A DNA stretch of 64,000 bases. Origin: Amycolatopsis granulosa. Its GTDB lineage: Bacteria > Actinomycetota > Actinomycetes > Mycobacteriales > Pseudonocardiaceae. Position 1 is the stretch's first letter. Every line of letters starts with the position of its first letter. A program made the position numbers and the translations under genes. Under the pieces are notes generated by a model. The model was not told where the DNA came from. It worked only from the letters and a program-made list of their open reading frames with translations, and searched no databases. The DNA is taken from the NCBI RefSeq assembly GCF_011758745.1, contig NZ_JAANOV010000001.1, forward strand, positions 2,480,001 through 2,544,000. Direction: 5' to 3'. This document shows, piece by piece, positions 41,182 through 49,874 of the stretch.

Positions 41182-41220
41182 GGAAAGCCCCGGCACGCTG
41201 GTTCGTGTCCGGGGCTTTCC
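41182..41220 (+). terminator. Terminator after coiled-coil gene
   Basis: GGAAAGCCCCGG (41182-41193) pairs with CCGGGGCTTTCC (41209-41220); CACG/CGTG extends the stem inward. It precedes the VOC promoter. Confidence 0.85.
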
Positions 41221-41241
41221 GCATGTTCTAGGGTGAGCGCC

Positions 41242-41616
41242 ATGCTGCGACTGGGGATCACCGTGCTCGGAGTGGACGACCTCGAGCGTGCGACCGCGTT
41301 CTGGTCGGCGGCGCTCGGCCTGACCAGAAGCAGCGAGTGGGAGAACGAGAACTGGCGCACGCTCAGCGACCAGCGCGGCCCGGTCCTGGGCCTGATCCGC
41401 AGTGAGACGCCCGTGCAGCGGCATCCCCGGCTGCACCTGGACCTGTTCGCCGACAACCGTGCGGAGCAGGTGGCCGAGGTCGCGCGCCTGGTGTCGCTGG
41501 GCGCGACCGAGGTGGACTGGGACAGCTACCCGGCCGACCCGGACTTCGTGGTACTGGCCGACCCGGAGGGCAACATCTTCTGCGTGGTGGACCTCAGCCA
41601 CCCGGCGTCAAGCTGA
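41242..41616 (+). CDS. VOC (glyoxalase/dioxygenase fold) family protein
   Basis: 124 aa, one vicinal-oxygen-chelate module: GITVLGVDDLERATAFWSAALGL at the start and ADPEGNIFCVVDL at the end. Metal-ligand positions are only partly filled (an early Glu or His is not clear), so it could be a binding protein rather than an enzyme. ATG 41242 follows TAGGGT (41229-41234) by 7 nt. Substrate unknown. Confidence 0.85.
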   Translation: MLRLGITVLGVDDLERATAFWSAALGLTRSSEWENENWRTLSDQRGPVLGLIRSETPVQRHPRLHLDLFADNRAEQVAEVARLVSLGATEVDWDSYPADPDFVVLADPEGNIFCVVDLSHPASS

Positions 41617-41631
41617 CCCCCACCCCCACAA

Positions 41632-41667
41632 CGGCGAACACCCCGCCCACACCAGCAAACACGCCGC
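41632..41667 (-). repeat. Dispersed GTGTT repeat copy
   Basis: On the minus strand, GCGGCGTGTTTGCTGG (41652-41667) and GGGGTGTTCGCCG (41632-41644) repeat the GCGTGTT(T/C) word found at 1544-1580 and 3588-3622. It lies after the deoA operon. Confidence 0.5.
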
Positions 41668-41724
41668 GCCCAACGGGTGGTGAGTTGGCCGGTCCGGTGG
41701 CTGAGCGCCGCGTGACGGTGGGGA

Positions 41725-43005
41725 TCAAGGGGCGTGGACCCGGTCCAGGATCAGCGGGCCCGGGGTGGGTGGCGTCGCGGTGATGTCCAGAGCGCCGGCG
41801 AGCGCTTCGCGGGCGGCGGGGACCGCGTCCGGGGTGTTGGTGTGCAGCTCCAGCAGGGGCTGGCCGGCCGAGACCCGCTCGCCCGGCTTCGCCAGGCACC
41901 GGACGCCGGCGGCGTGCTGGACCGGGTCCTCGCGGCGGGCGCGGCCGGCGCCGAGGCGCCAGGCGGCGACTCCGACCGCATAGGCGTCCAGCCGGGACAG
42001 GTAGCCCGATGAGGACGCTTCCACAACCGCGACGTGCGCGGGCTTCGGCAACGGCGCGGCCGGATCACCACCCTGGGCGGCGATCATCCGGCACCACGTT
42101 TCGTACGCTTCGCCGGAGGCCAGCACCTCGGCCGGGTCCACCCGGATGCCCGCGAGGGCCAGCATTTCCCGCGCCAGTGCCAGCGTCAGCTCGACCACGT
42201 CGGCCGGCCCCCCGCCTTGCAGGACCTCCACCGCCTCCGCGACCTCGATCGCGTTGCCGACCGCCGCGCCCAGCGGCGCGTTCATGTCCGTCAGCAACGC
42301 GGTCGTGGCCACGCCGTGCGCCGTCCCGATGTCGACCAGCGTCCGCGCCAGCTCCACCGCGTCCGCACGCGATTTCATGAACGCACCGGAGCCCGTCTTC
42401 ACGTCCAGGACCAGCCCGGCCGAGCCTTCCGCGATCTTCTTGCTCATGATCGAGCTCGCGATCAACGGGATCGACTCGACCGTGCCCGTGACGTCCCGCA
42501 GCGCGTACAGCTTCCGGTCCGCCGGCGCCAGCCCCTCGGTCGCCGCGCAGATCACCGCGCCCACGTCGTTGAGCTGCCGGGTGATCTCGTCCACCGGCAA
42601 CGACGCCCGCCAGCCCGGGATCGACTCCAGCTTGTCCAGCGTGCCGCCGGTGTGGCCGAGCCCGCGCCCGGACAGCTGTGGCACCGCCGCCCCGCACGTC
42701 GCGACCAGCGGGGCCAGCGGCAACGTGATCTTGTCACCGACCCCGCCGGTCGAGTGCTTGTCCACCGTGGGGCGGTCCACCCGCAACGACAACCGCGCAC
42801 CGGAGTCGATCATCGCGCCGGTCCAGGTCGCCGTCTCCCGCGCGTCCATCCCGCGCAGGAACACGGCCATCGCGAGCGCGGCCATCTGCTCCTCGGCCAC
42901 CTCGCCCCGGGTGTAGGCGTCGACCACCCAGCGGATCTGCTCGTCGGTCAGCGCTTCGCCGTCCCGTTTGGACCGGATGACGTCGACCGCGGCAAACGCT
43001 TTCAC
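41725..43005 (-). CDS. deoA: thymidine phosphorylase
   Basis: 426 aa, phosphorolyses thymidine (and often deoxyuridine) to base and deoxyribose-1-phosphate. Family motifs: KRDGEALTDEQIRWVVDAYTRGE, phosphate site KHSTGGVGDKIT and KTGSGAFM. The frame is open for 139 more codons upstream, but those are antisense to cdd; GTG 43005 overlaps the cdd stop by 4 nt (GTGA). It is the last gene of the nucleoside importer operon. Confidence 0.95.
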   Translation of the reverse strand: MKAFAAVDVIRSKRDGEALTDEQIRWVVDAYTRGEVAEEQMAALAMAVFLRGMDARETATWTGAMIDSGARLSLRVDRPTVDKHSTGGVGDKITLPLAPLVATCGAAVPQLSGRGLGHTGGTLDKLESIPGWRASLPVDEITRQLNDVGAVICAATEGLAPADRKLYALRDVTGTVESIPLIASSIMSKKIAEGSAGLVLDVKTGSGAFMKSRADAVELARTLVDIGTAHGVATTALLTDMNAPLGAAVGNAIEVAEAVEVLQGGGPADVVELTLALAREMLALAGIRVDPAEVLASGEAYETWCRMIAAQGGDPAAPLPKPAHVAVVEASSSGYLSRLDAYAVGVAAWRLGAGRARREDPVQHAAGVRCLAKPGERVSAGQPLLELHTNTPDAVPAAREALAGALDITATPPTPGPLILDRVHAP

Positions 43006-43391
43006 GGCAGGTCCGCCGGCCCGAACGCGTCGGGCAGCACCGAGGTCATCGGCAGGATCCCGGACGGCGTGTCGACCAGGCAGGCACCGCCGCCCAGCTC
43101 GAACAGGATCTGACGGCACCGGCCGCACGGCATCAGCAGGTCCCCGTCGCCGGATCGGCACGCCACCGCCACCAGGCGGCCGCCGCCGGACAGCCGCAGC
43201 TGCCCGGCCATCGTGCATTCGGCGCACAGGCCCAGGCCGTAGGAGGCGTTTTCCACGTTGCAGCCGACGACCACCCGGCCGTCGTCCACCAGCCCGGCCA
43301 CGCCCACGTGCAGGCCCGAGTAGGGCGCGTACGCGCTCTTCGCCGCGACCACGGCCCGAGCGCGCAGCGCCTCCCAGTCGATCTCGCTCAC
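43002..43391 (-). CDS. cdd: cytidine deaminase
   Basis: 129-aa homotetrameric-type enzyme converting cytidine and deoxycytidine to uridines. Zinc ligands and catalytic Glu in CAECTMAGQ and the pair of Cys in PCGRCRQ. Overlaps the upstream permease and downstream deoA each by 4 nt (GTGA), so it is translationally coupled on both sides. Its uridine or deoxyuridine product can be used by DeoA and Upp. Confidence 0.97.
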   Translation of the reverse strand: MSEIDWEALRARAVVAAKSAYAPYSGLHVGVAGLVDDGRVVVGCNVENASYGLGLCAECTMAGQLRLSGGGRLVAVACRSGDGDLLMPCGRCRQILFELGGGACLVDTPSGILPMTSVLPDAFGPADLP

Positions 43392-44659
43392 TGGTCCCCC
43401 TCCCCGCGGCGGTACCGCGCACCGGCGGCCTTCGGCGGCCGCAACCGTTGCGAAGCCACCGCGAGCACGATCAGCGTCACCACGTGCGCGGTGTACGGGG
43501 TCAGCTCGCTCGGCAGCGAGTCGTTGGACCAGTAGATCCAGTACAGGACCCCGGCCCCGGCGACACCCAGGGCCGCGGCGATCCACTGCCGCCGGATCAG
43601 CTGCACGACGACGATGACCACGAGCAGCAGCACCACGCCGTACAGCAGCGCCAGCACCGCCTTCCCGCCACCGGAGAGCTGCAGTCCGTCCGCGTACCCG
43701 AACAGCGCGGCACCGCCGAGCAGGCCGCCCGGCCGCCAGTTGCCGAAGATCATCGCGGCCAGACCGATGTAGCCGCGGCCGTTGGTCTGGTTCTCCAGGT
43801 AACCGCCGCCGCCCTGCAGCAGCACCAGCGCGGCGCCACCCATGCCGGCCAGACCACCGGAGACGAGCACGCCGAGGTACCGGTGCGCGTACACGTTGAC
43901 ACCGAGCGATTCGGCCGCCACCGGGTTCTCGCCGCACGAGCGCAACCGCAGCCCGAGCCGCGTCCGCCACAGCACCAGGTAGCTCAGCGGCACCAGCAGG
44001 ATCGCGATCATCGTCAGCGGCGCCACCCCGGTCACCAGCCCGTTGAGCAGGCCGGCCGCGTCCGAGACGAACACCCGCTGCTGGTTCTCCAGGCCGGTGA
44101 GCCAGTTCGACAGGAACGTCGCCGAGTAGGTGTCGAAGGTCGGCACGGTCGGCGACTGCCGTGGGTTGCCGGACAGCGGCTCGAAGATCAGCGTCGCCAG
44201 GTACTTGGCCACACCGAGCCCGAGCAGGTTGATCGCCACACCGGAGACGATGTGGTTGACGTTGAACGTGACCGTGGCGATGGCGTGCAGCAGGCCGCCC
44301 AGCGCGCCGAACACGATCGCCGCGCCCAGCCCCGCCCACGGGCCGCCGTGGTAGGCGCCCCACGCCGCCCCCCAGGTCCCGAGGATCATCATGCCCTCGA
44401 GACCGATGTTCACCACGCCACCGCGCTCGGACCACAGGCCGCCGAGCCCGCACAGCAGGATCGGCAACGCGAGCCGCAACGCGGTCTGCGCGGTGTTGGT
44501 CGAGGTGAGCGTGTTGACACCGGTGAAGTACGACGCGGTGGACAGCACCGCGACGATCCCGATCGCCCACAGGACACCCCGCGCCCACCCGGGAATCCGG
44601 CGACGCCGCGGTGCGGGCGGCACCGTCATCGGCGCCTCGGCCTCGGTCGCGAGACTCAT
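43388..44659 (-). CDS. Nucleoside ABC transporter permease (second)
   Basis: 423 aa, about ten transmembrane helices, BPD_transp_2 family (NupQ/YufQ-like). Conserved ERGGVVNIGLEGMM stretch and a cytoplasmic EAA-like loop SCGENPVAAESLGVN are seen. Paired with the other permease to form the channel of the BMP-type nucleoside importer. Overlaps both neighbours by 4 nt. Confidence 0.92.
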   Translation of the reverse strand: MSLATEAEAPMTVPPAPRRRRIPGWARGVLWAIGIVAVLSTASYFTGVNTLTSTNTAQTALRLALPILLCGLGGLWSERGGVVNIGLEGMMILGTWGAAWGAYHGGPWAGLGAAIVFGALGGLLHAIATVTFNVNHIVSGVAINLLGLGVAKYLATLIFEPLSGNPRQSPTVPTFDTYSATFLSNWLTGLENQQRVFVSDAAGLLNGLVTGVAPLTMIAILLVPLSYLVLWRTRLGLRLRSCGENPVAAESLGVNVYAHRYLGVLVSGGLAGMGGAALVLLQGGGGYLENQTNGRGYIGLAAMIFGNWRPGGLLGGAALFGYADGLQLSGGGKAVLALLYGVVLLLVVIVVVQLIRRQWIAAALGVAGAGVLYWIYWSNDSLPSELTPYTAHVVTLIVLAVASQRLRPPKAAGARYRRGEGDQ

Positions 44660-45747
44660 ACCGCGCCCCCTTCACTCACCGACGCGGGCCGTCCGCCGGA
44701 CAGCGCGCGCCCGACACGGCGCTGCGCGGCGGCCAGGTCGGCCCGCTTCACGATCTCGTACGCCACGACGACCGACAGCACGATCGCGCCCTGCATGATC
44801 GTCGCGATCTCCTTCGGCACGTCGACCTGCTCCAGCGACACCGCCGACTTGTCCAGGAACGCCCACAGCAGCGCGCCGAGCGCGATCCCGCCGGGGTGGT
44901 TGCGGCCCAGCAGCGCGACCGCGATACCGGTGAAGCCGTAACCCTGGGTCGAGGTGATGGCGTAGCTGTAGTCGCGGCCGACCAGCTCCGGGATGGCGAC
45001 CAGACCGGCGACCGCGCCCGAGAGCAGCATCGCGATCAGCGTCATCTTCTTCGCGTTGACCCCGCCGGCGGCCGCCGCCGTGGCCGACTCGCCGCCGGCC
45101 CGCAACTCGAAACCGAACCGGGTGCGGTTGAGCATGAACCAGTACGCGAACCCGATCACCGCCGTGATGACCACGAACCCGAACAGCTCGCCGCCGCCGA
45201 CCGGGATGTCCGGCACCCGGCCGGACGGCGCGATCTCCTTGGTCTTGAGGTTGTTCCCGGTCAGCACACCGAACTGGTCGGGGTTGATCAGGAACGCGAC
45301 GATGCCGCCGACGATCGCGTTGAGCATGATCGTCGAGATGACCTCGCTGACCCCGCGGGTCACCTTCAGGATCGCCGGCACCGCCGCGTACAGCGCGCCG
45401 GCCACCAGGGCGACCGCGATGATGAACACGACGTGGATGACCGGCGGCAGGGCCACGGCGCCGCCGACGATCGCGGCGACGACGCCGGCGAAGCGGTACT
45501 GGCCCTCGACACCGATGTTGAACAGGTTCATCTGGAAGCCGATGGCGACCGCGAGCCCGGACAGGTAGTACACCGTCGCCAGGTTCACCGTGTCCACGGC
45601 GGTCGTGCCCTTGCCGAGCTGACCGATCATGGTGCCGTAGGCCCGCAGCGGATCGGCTCCGGAGATCAGCAGCGCGATCGAGCAGATCAGCACCGAGAAG
45701 ACGATCGCGAGCAGGGGCGGGAGCACCTTGGTGCGCCAGGAGGTCAC
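44656..45747 (-). CDS. Nucleoside ABC transporter permease (first)
   Basis: 363 aa, BPD_transp_2 family permease (NupP/YufP-like), with the conserved NLFNIGVEGQYRFAG segment and helices such as VFSVLICSIALLISG. The start is GTG 45747, overlapping the ATPase stop (GTGA); the frame further upstream is a false extension antisense to the ATPase. Its 3' end overlaps the next permease by 4 nt. Confidence 0.92.
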   Translation of the reverse strand: MTSWRTKVLPPLLAIVFSVLICSIALLISGADPLRAYGTMIGQLGKGTTAVDTVNLATVYYLSGLAVAIGFQMNLFNIGVEGQYRFAGVVAAIVGGAVALPPVIHVVFIIAVALVAGALYAAVPAILKVTRGVSEVISTIMLNAIVGGIVAFLINPDQFGVLTGNNLKTKEIAPSGRVPDIPVGGGELFGFVVITAVIGFAYWFMLNRTRFGFELRAGGESATAAAAGGVNAKKMTLIAMLLSGAVAGLVAIPELVGRDYSYAITSTQGYGFTGIAVALLGRNHPGGIALGALLWAFLDKSAVSLEQVDVPKEIATIMQGAIVLSVVVAYEIVKRADLAAAQRRVGRALSGGRPASVSEGGAV

Positions 45748-47285
45748 GCGGCTTCCTCCGCTCCGGTCATGGCCGAACCCAGCTCGGTGGGGGTCACCGT
45801 GGCCGGGTCGGCCTCGCTCACCAGACGTCCGCGCAGCATGACGCGGATCGTGTCGGACAGGCCGATCAGCTCGTCGAGGTCGGCGGAGATCAGCAGCACC
45901 GCGAGCCCGTTGTGCCGCGCCCTGCGGATCTGCTCCCAGATCAGCGCCTGCGCGCCGACGTCGACCCCGCGGGTCGGGTGCGAGGCGATCAGCAGCACCG
46001 GCTCGCCGGACAGCTCGCGGCCGACCACCAGCTTCTGCTGGTTGCCACCGGAGAGGGCGGCCGCCGGGACGTCGATCCCGGGTGTGCGGACGTCGTAGTC
46101 GGTCACGATCCGCTCGGTGTCCCGGCGGGCGCCGGGGATGTCGAGCAGCTGCCCCTTCGACACCGGCCGCCGGGTCTGGTAGCCGAGGATCCGGTTGGCC
46201 CACAACGGCTGGGTGAGCAGCAGGCCGTGCCGGGTGCGGTCCTCGGGCACGTAGCCGATGCCGGCCTCGCGGCGGGCGAGTGTGCCCAGCCCGGTGAGCC
46301 CGCGGGCGGTGCCGTCGGCGCCGACCAGCTCGATCGTGCCGCCGGTGGCCTTCCGCATGCCCATGATCGTCTCGACCAGCTCGGTCTGCCCGTTGCCCTC
46401 CACACCGGCGATGCCGAGCACCTCGCCCGCGTGCACGGTGAAGGTGACGTCGTCGAGCACCGCCCGCGCCGTGTCGTTGCCACCGCCGGCGACCAGCCGC
46501 AGCCCGGACACGCGGAGCACGTCCCGGTCGGTCACCGTGGACTCGCGCGTCTCCGGGCTGGGCAGCTCGGAGCCGACCATCATCTCGGCCAGCTCGCGGG
46601 AGGAGATCCGCTTCGGATCGGCCGTGCCGACGGTCGTGCCGCGCCGGATCACCGTGACCGTGTCGGCGATGGCACGCACCTCGTCGAGCTTGTGCGAGAT
46701 GAAGATGAACGTGAAGCCCTCGGCCTTCATCGCCCGCACGGTGTCGAACAGCGCGTCGACCTCCTGCGGCACGAGCACCGCGGTGGGCTCGTCGAGGATG
46801 ACGATCCGTGCACCGCGGTAGAGCACCTTGATGATCTCCACGCGCTGCCGGTCCGCCACGCCCAGCGTCTCGACGAGCGCGTCCAGCGGCGCGGACAGGC
46901 CGACCTGCTTCTCCAGGTCGGCCAGCTTCGCCCGGGCCGCGCGCCCGATGCCGTGCAGGTTCTCGGCGCCGAGCAGGACGTTCTCCCGCACGGTGAGGTT
47001 GTCGGCGAGCATGAAGTGCTGGTGCACCATGCCGATCCCGGCGCGGATCGCGTCCTGCGGGTTGCGCAGCCGGATCTGCTCGCCGTTGATCGCGATGGTG
47101 CCCTCGTCCGGCGGCTGCATCCCGTAGAGGATCTTCATCAGGGTGGACTTGCCGGCCCCGTTCTCGCCGCAGATGGCGTGGACCTCGCCGGATGCGACGG
47201 TGAGGTTGATGTCGGAGTTGGCGACCACGCCGGGAAAGCGTTTGGTGATGCCGCGCAGTTCGACGGCCGGTGGTGAGCTGGTCAT
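45744..47285 (-). CDS. Nucleoside ABC transporter ATP-binding protein (double ATPase)
   Basis: 513-aa fusion of two ABC domains (NupO/YufO-like). The N-terminal one has Walker A GENGAGKST, and Walker B VILDEPTAVL. The C-terminal one has a degenerate Walker A region GVEGNGQTEL but a good signature LSGGNQQK. Such asymmetry is usual in the ribose/BMP-type importers. The start is ATG 47285, with a G-rich ribosome site. A hairpin in the 75-nt gap after bmp may keep its level below that of the binding protein. Confidence 0.93.
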   Translation of the reverse strand: MTSSPPAVELRGITKRFPGVVANSDINLTVASGEVHAICGENGAGKSTLMKILYGMQPPDEGTIAINGEQIRLRNPQDAIRAGIGMVHQHFMLADNLTVRENVLLGAENLHGIGRAARAKLADLEKQVGLSAPLDALVETLGVADRQRVEIIKVLYRGARIVILDEPTAVLVPQEVDALFDTVRAMKAEGFTFIFISHKLDEVRAIADTVTVIRRGTTVGTADPKRISSRELAEMMVGSELPSPETRESTVTDRDVLRVSGLRLVAGGGNDTARAVLDDVTFTVHAGEVLGIAGVEGNGQTELVETIMGMRKATGGTIELVGADGTARGLTGLGTLARREAGIGYVPEDRTRHGLLLTQPLWANRILGYQTRRPVSKGQLLDIPGARRDTERIVTDYDVRTPGIDVPAAALSGGNQQKLVVGRELSGEPVLLIASHPTRGVDVGAQALIWEQIRRARHNGLAVLLISADLDELIGLSDTIRVMLRGRLVSEADPATVTPTELGSAMTGAEEAA

Positions 47286-47307
47286 GAGACCCCCGGAAAC
47301 GGCGTAC

Positions 47308-47340
47308 GGGGCCCGGGAAGGGGTCACCCTCCCGAGCCCC
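47308..47340 (-). terminator. Intercistronic hairpin between bmp and ABC ATPase genes
   Basis: GGGGCCCGGGA (47308-47318) pairs with TCCCGAGCCCC (47330-47340) with one mismatch. Read-through attenuation or mRNA stabilisation here would let the binding protein be made in excess, common in ABC importer operons. Confidence 0.55.
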
Positions 47341-47360
47341 GGACGCGGCTGGACGATCGG

Positions 47361-48503
47361 TTACTTCTGCGGCGTGGTCGGGACCTTGACGGTGCCCGAG
47401 ATGATCGCCTGTTTGTAGCCGTCGAGCTGCGGTTTGATGTCGTCGACCTGGCCACCGGAGGTGGAGTAGCCGACGCCGTCGACCGCGAGGTCGAACCGCT
47501 TGGGCAGCGAGCTCAGCGTGTTGCCGGCCAGTGCCTGGATGTAGTCGAACACGGCCACGTCGACCCGCTTGAGCATGGAGGTCATGATGACGTTCTTGTA
47601 CTCGGCGACGGTCGCCTGGTTGTACTGGTCGGAGTCGACGCCGATGGCCAGGCCCTTGGCCGCGCTCGCGGCCTGGAAGACACCCTTGCCGGAGGCGCCG
47701 GCGGCCTGGTAGACGACGTCGGCGCCGGCGGAGAACTCGGCGGCGGCCTTGATGTTGCCCTTGGCCGGGTCCTGGAAACCGGTGTTGTCACCGGCCGGGG
47801 TCAGGTAGTCGCTGCTGATCTGGACCTTGTTCGAGGCGGCCTTCGCGCCCGCGATGAACCCGGCCTCGAACTTCTGGATCAGCGGGGTGTTCACGCCGCC
47901 GACGAAGCCCACGTGGCAGTTCTTGCTCTTGTAGACCGCGGCGACACCCACCAGGAAGGAGCCCTGCTCCTCGGAGAAGACCAGCGGGGTGACGTTCGGC
48001 GCGGTCACCGAGTCGTCGTCGACGATGGCGAACTTGGTGTTCGGGAACTTCGGCGCCACGGCCTGCACAGCGCTCGCGTAGGCGAAGCCGACCGCCACGA
48101 TCGGGTTGTACCCGTCGGTGGCCAGCTGGCTCAGCCGCTGCTCCTTGGCGGCTTCGTCCTCGGTCGGGGAGGCGGTGCTCTCCCGGACGTCCTTGACGCC
48201 CAGTTCGCTCTTGGCCTTGTCCACGCCCGCGGCGGCGGCGTCGTTGAACGACGCGTCGCCCCGGCCCCCGATGTCGAACGCGAGCCCGACCCGCAGCGCG
48301 CTGGCGTCGACCTTGGCGCCGGCGGCGCTCGAGCTGGTCGACGTCGCGCTGGCCGCGGGGGCCTGTGCCGTGACGCAGGATCCGGCTGCGGCGTTGTTGT
48401 TGTTGCTGCTCCCGCTGGTGCCGGAGTCCTTCGCACACCCCGCCAGCGCGAGCGCCGCCGCCATGGCGGTGGCGGCCAGTGTGGTGGCACGCGTCTTACG
48501 CAC
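47361..48503 (-). CDS. BMP family (PnrA-like) nucleoside-binding lipoprotein
   Basis: 380 aa. The signal peptide ends in lipobox LAGC (Cys23), so it is anchored to the outer face of the membrane. A Ser/Asn/Ala-rich linker follows (about 24-60), then the periplasmic-binding fold with GLAFDIGGRGDASFNDAA and VGFVGG segments typical of purine nucleoside receptors. The start is GTG 48503. First gene of the importer-cdd-deoA operon. The likely cargo is purine nucleosides such as guanosine, inosine or adenosine, from family knowledge. Confidence 0.93.
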   Translation of the reverse strand: MRKTRATTLAATAMAAALALAGCAKDSGTSGSSNNNNAAAGSCVTAQAPAASATSTSSSAAGAKVDASALRVGLAFDIGGRGDASFNDAAAAGVDKAKSELGVKDVRESTASPTEDEAAKEQRLSQLATDGYNPIVAVGFAYASAVQAVAPKFPNTKFAIVDDDSVTAPNVTPLVFSEEQGSFLVGVAAVYKSKNCHVGFVGGVNTPLIQKFEAGFIAGAKAASNKVQISSDYLTPAGDNTGFQDPAKGNIKAAAEFSAGADVVYQAAGASGKGVFQAASAAKGLAIGVDSDQYNQATVAEYKNVIMTSMLKRVDVAVFDYIQALAGNTLSSLPKRFDLAVDGVGYSTSGGQVDDIKPQLDGYKQAIISGTVKVPTTPQK

Positions 48504-48519
48504 CCTGTCTCTCCCTCCC

Positions 48520-48535
48520 CGCTGGTGTACCAGCG
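48520..48535 (-). promoter_or_regulatory. Palindrome in the bmp leader
   Basis: CGCTGGTGTACCAGCG: 7-bp arms around a 2-nt centre, about 17 nt from the bmp start. It flanks the GGGGAGGG ribosome site, so it may be an operator or a translational control hairpin. Confidence 0.4.
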
Positions 48536-48969
48536 GACCCGAGAACGACCCGGCTCAGCTGCCGGGCTCGACGGGCGAACCGTACCCGCCGGTGAGCAAA
48601 TAGCCATGCCAGAGCCACGCCACGTAACCTAAATGTTTGCTTTGCCGCCCGGCACGGCGATAGTTCAATCACACCGGGTCACCCCCCGGTTCGAGCGGGC
48701 GAGATCCACCTCACTCCGGGACGTTCGCTCACCGTGTTAATGCGGGTGAGAGCTACGACACGCGTACGGTGTCTGGTCGATCACACACACCAACCACAGG
48801 TTGAGTGCGGTATGGCGAGCAGGTCTAGCATCCCCTTTATCCAAGCTCGATGGCCTTGAACACCCCCCGCCGGGGCGCCTGCGAAGTCCCAGGTGGACGC
48901 TCTGCGCGGCCGGTGGATTCGCAGGTCAGCCGGGCACAGTCCAACCACGACGTTGGAGGCCGTACACCG
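48536..48969 (+). promoter_or_regulatory. bmp / sdhCDAB divergent promoter region
   Basis: 434 bp without a gene. For sdh, TTGAGT (48801-48806) and TAGCAT (48826-48831), 19 bp apart, form a weak -35/-10 candidate; GGAGG (48956-48960) is the sdhC ribosome site. I did not find a clear bmp promoter. Nothing else is recognisable. Confidence 0.35.
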
Positions 48970-49419
48970 ATGTCCACCACGGCGAGCACCGCCGCCGACC
49001 AGACGGCGGCGGAGGCGAGCGATCGGGCGGGTGCCTCACGCCGGAGCGGGACCTTCTACCGGGGTGACCCGGGCATGTGGTCCTGGGTCCTGCACCGGAT
49101 CACGGGCGTGCTCACCTTCTTCTTCCTGTTCGTCCACGTCCTCGACACCGCGCTGGTCCGCGTGTCCCCCGACACCTACAACCAGGTCATCGAGACCTAC
49201 AAGACCCCGCTGGTCAACCTCATGGAGGTCGGCCTGGTCGGCGCGGTGCTGTTCCACGCGCTCAACGGCATCCGGGTCCTGCTGGTCGACTTCTGGTCGA
49301 AGGGCACCAAGTACCAGAAGCACATGTTGTGGACGATCGCCGTCGTCTGGGTGGTCGTGATGATCCCCGGCGCCATCTCGATGCTGTGGCGCACGGCGTC
49401 GGAAATGTTCGGAGGCTGA
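48970..49419 (+). CDS. sdhC: Succinate dehydrogenase cytochrome b556 subunit
   Basis: 149 aa, three transmembrane helices. The histidines in HRITGVLTFFFLFVHVLD and FHALNGIR are the usual heme b ligand candidates. Anchors the SdhAB head and takes electrons to menaquinone. ATG 48970 has GGAGG 9 nt upstream. First gene of a complete sdhCDAB operon. Confidence 0.93.
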   Translation: MSTTASTAADQTAAEASDRAGASRRSGTFYRGDPGMWSWVLHRITGVLTFFFLFVHVLDTALVRVSPDTYNQVIETYKTPLVNLMEVGLVGAVLFHALNGIRVLLVDFWSKGTKYQKHMLWTIAVVWVVVMIPGAISMLWRTASEMFGG

Positions 49420-49426
49420 GCGAGAG

Positions 49427-49846
49427 ATGGCAACCGAGACCCTCGCACTCGACAAGCCGCGCTCGCCGCGGCGCCCTGCCGCCCGCCGCAGCAACTTCGA
49501 GCTGTACAGCTGGCTGTTCATGCGGATCTCCGGCCTCGCCCTGGTCGTCCTGGTGCTCGGCCACCTGTTCATCATGAACATCCTCGACGGCGGCGTGCAC
49601 CGGATCAACTGGGGATTCGTGGCCGGCCGCTGGTCCTCGCCGTTCTGGCAGGTCTGGGACCTGCTCATGCTGTGGCTCGCCCAGCTGCACGGCGGCAACG
49701 GCCTGCGCACGATCATCGACGACTACGCCCGCAGGGACAGCACGCGCTTCTGGCTGAAGATGGTGCTCTACGTCGCGATGGTCATCATCCTGTTCGTGGG
49801 CACGCTGGTGATCTTCACCTTCGACCCGAACATGGCCGGCAGCTGA
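49427..49846 (+). CDS. sdhD: Succinate dehydrogenase hydrophobic membrane anchor subunit
   Basis: 139 aa, three transmembrane helices (SWLFMRISGLALVVLVLGHL; the LWLAQLHGGNGLRTIIDDY region; a C-terminal VAMVIILFVGTLVIFTF). Starts 7 nt after sdhC and precedes sdhA by 28 nt. Completes the membrane arm with SdhC. Confidence 0.92.
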   Translation: MATETLALDKPRSPRRPAARRSNFELYSWLFMRISGLALVVLVLGHLFIMNILDGGVHRINWGFVAGRWSSPFWQVWDLLMLWLAQLHGGNGLRTIIDDYARRDSTRFWLKMVLYVAMVIILFVGTLVIFTFDPNMAGS

Positions 49847-49874
49847 CCCACCACCACCCGAGGAAGAAGCGGAC

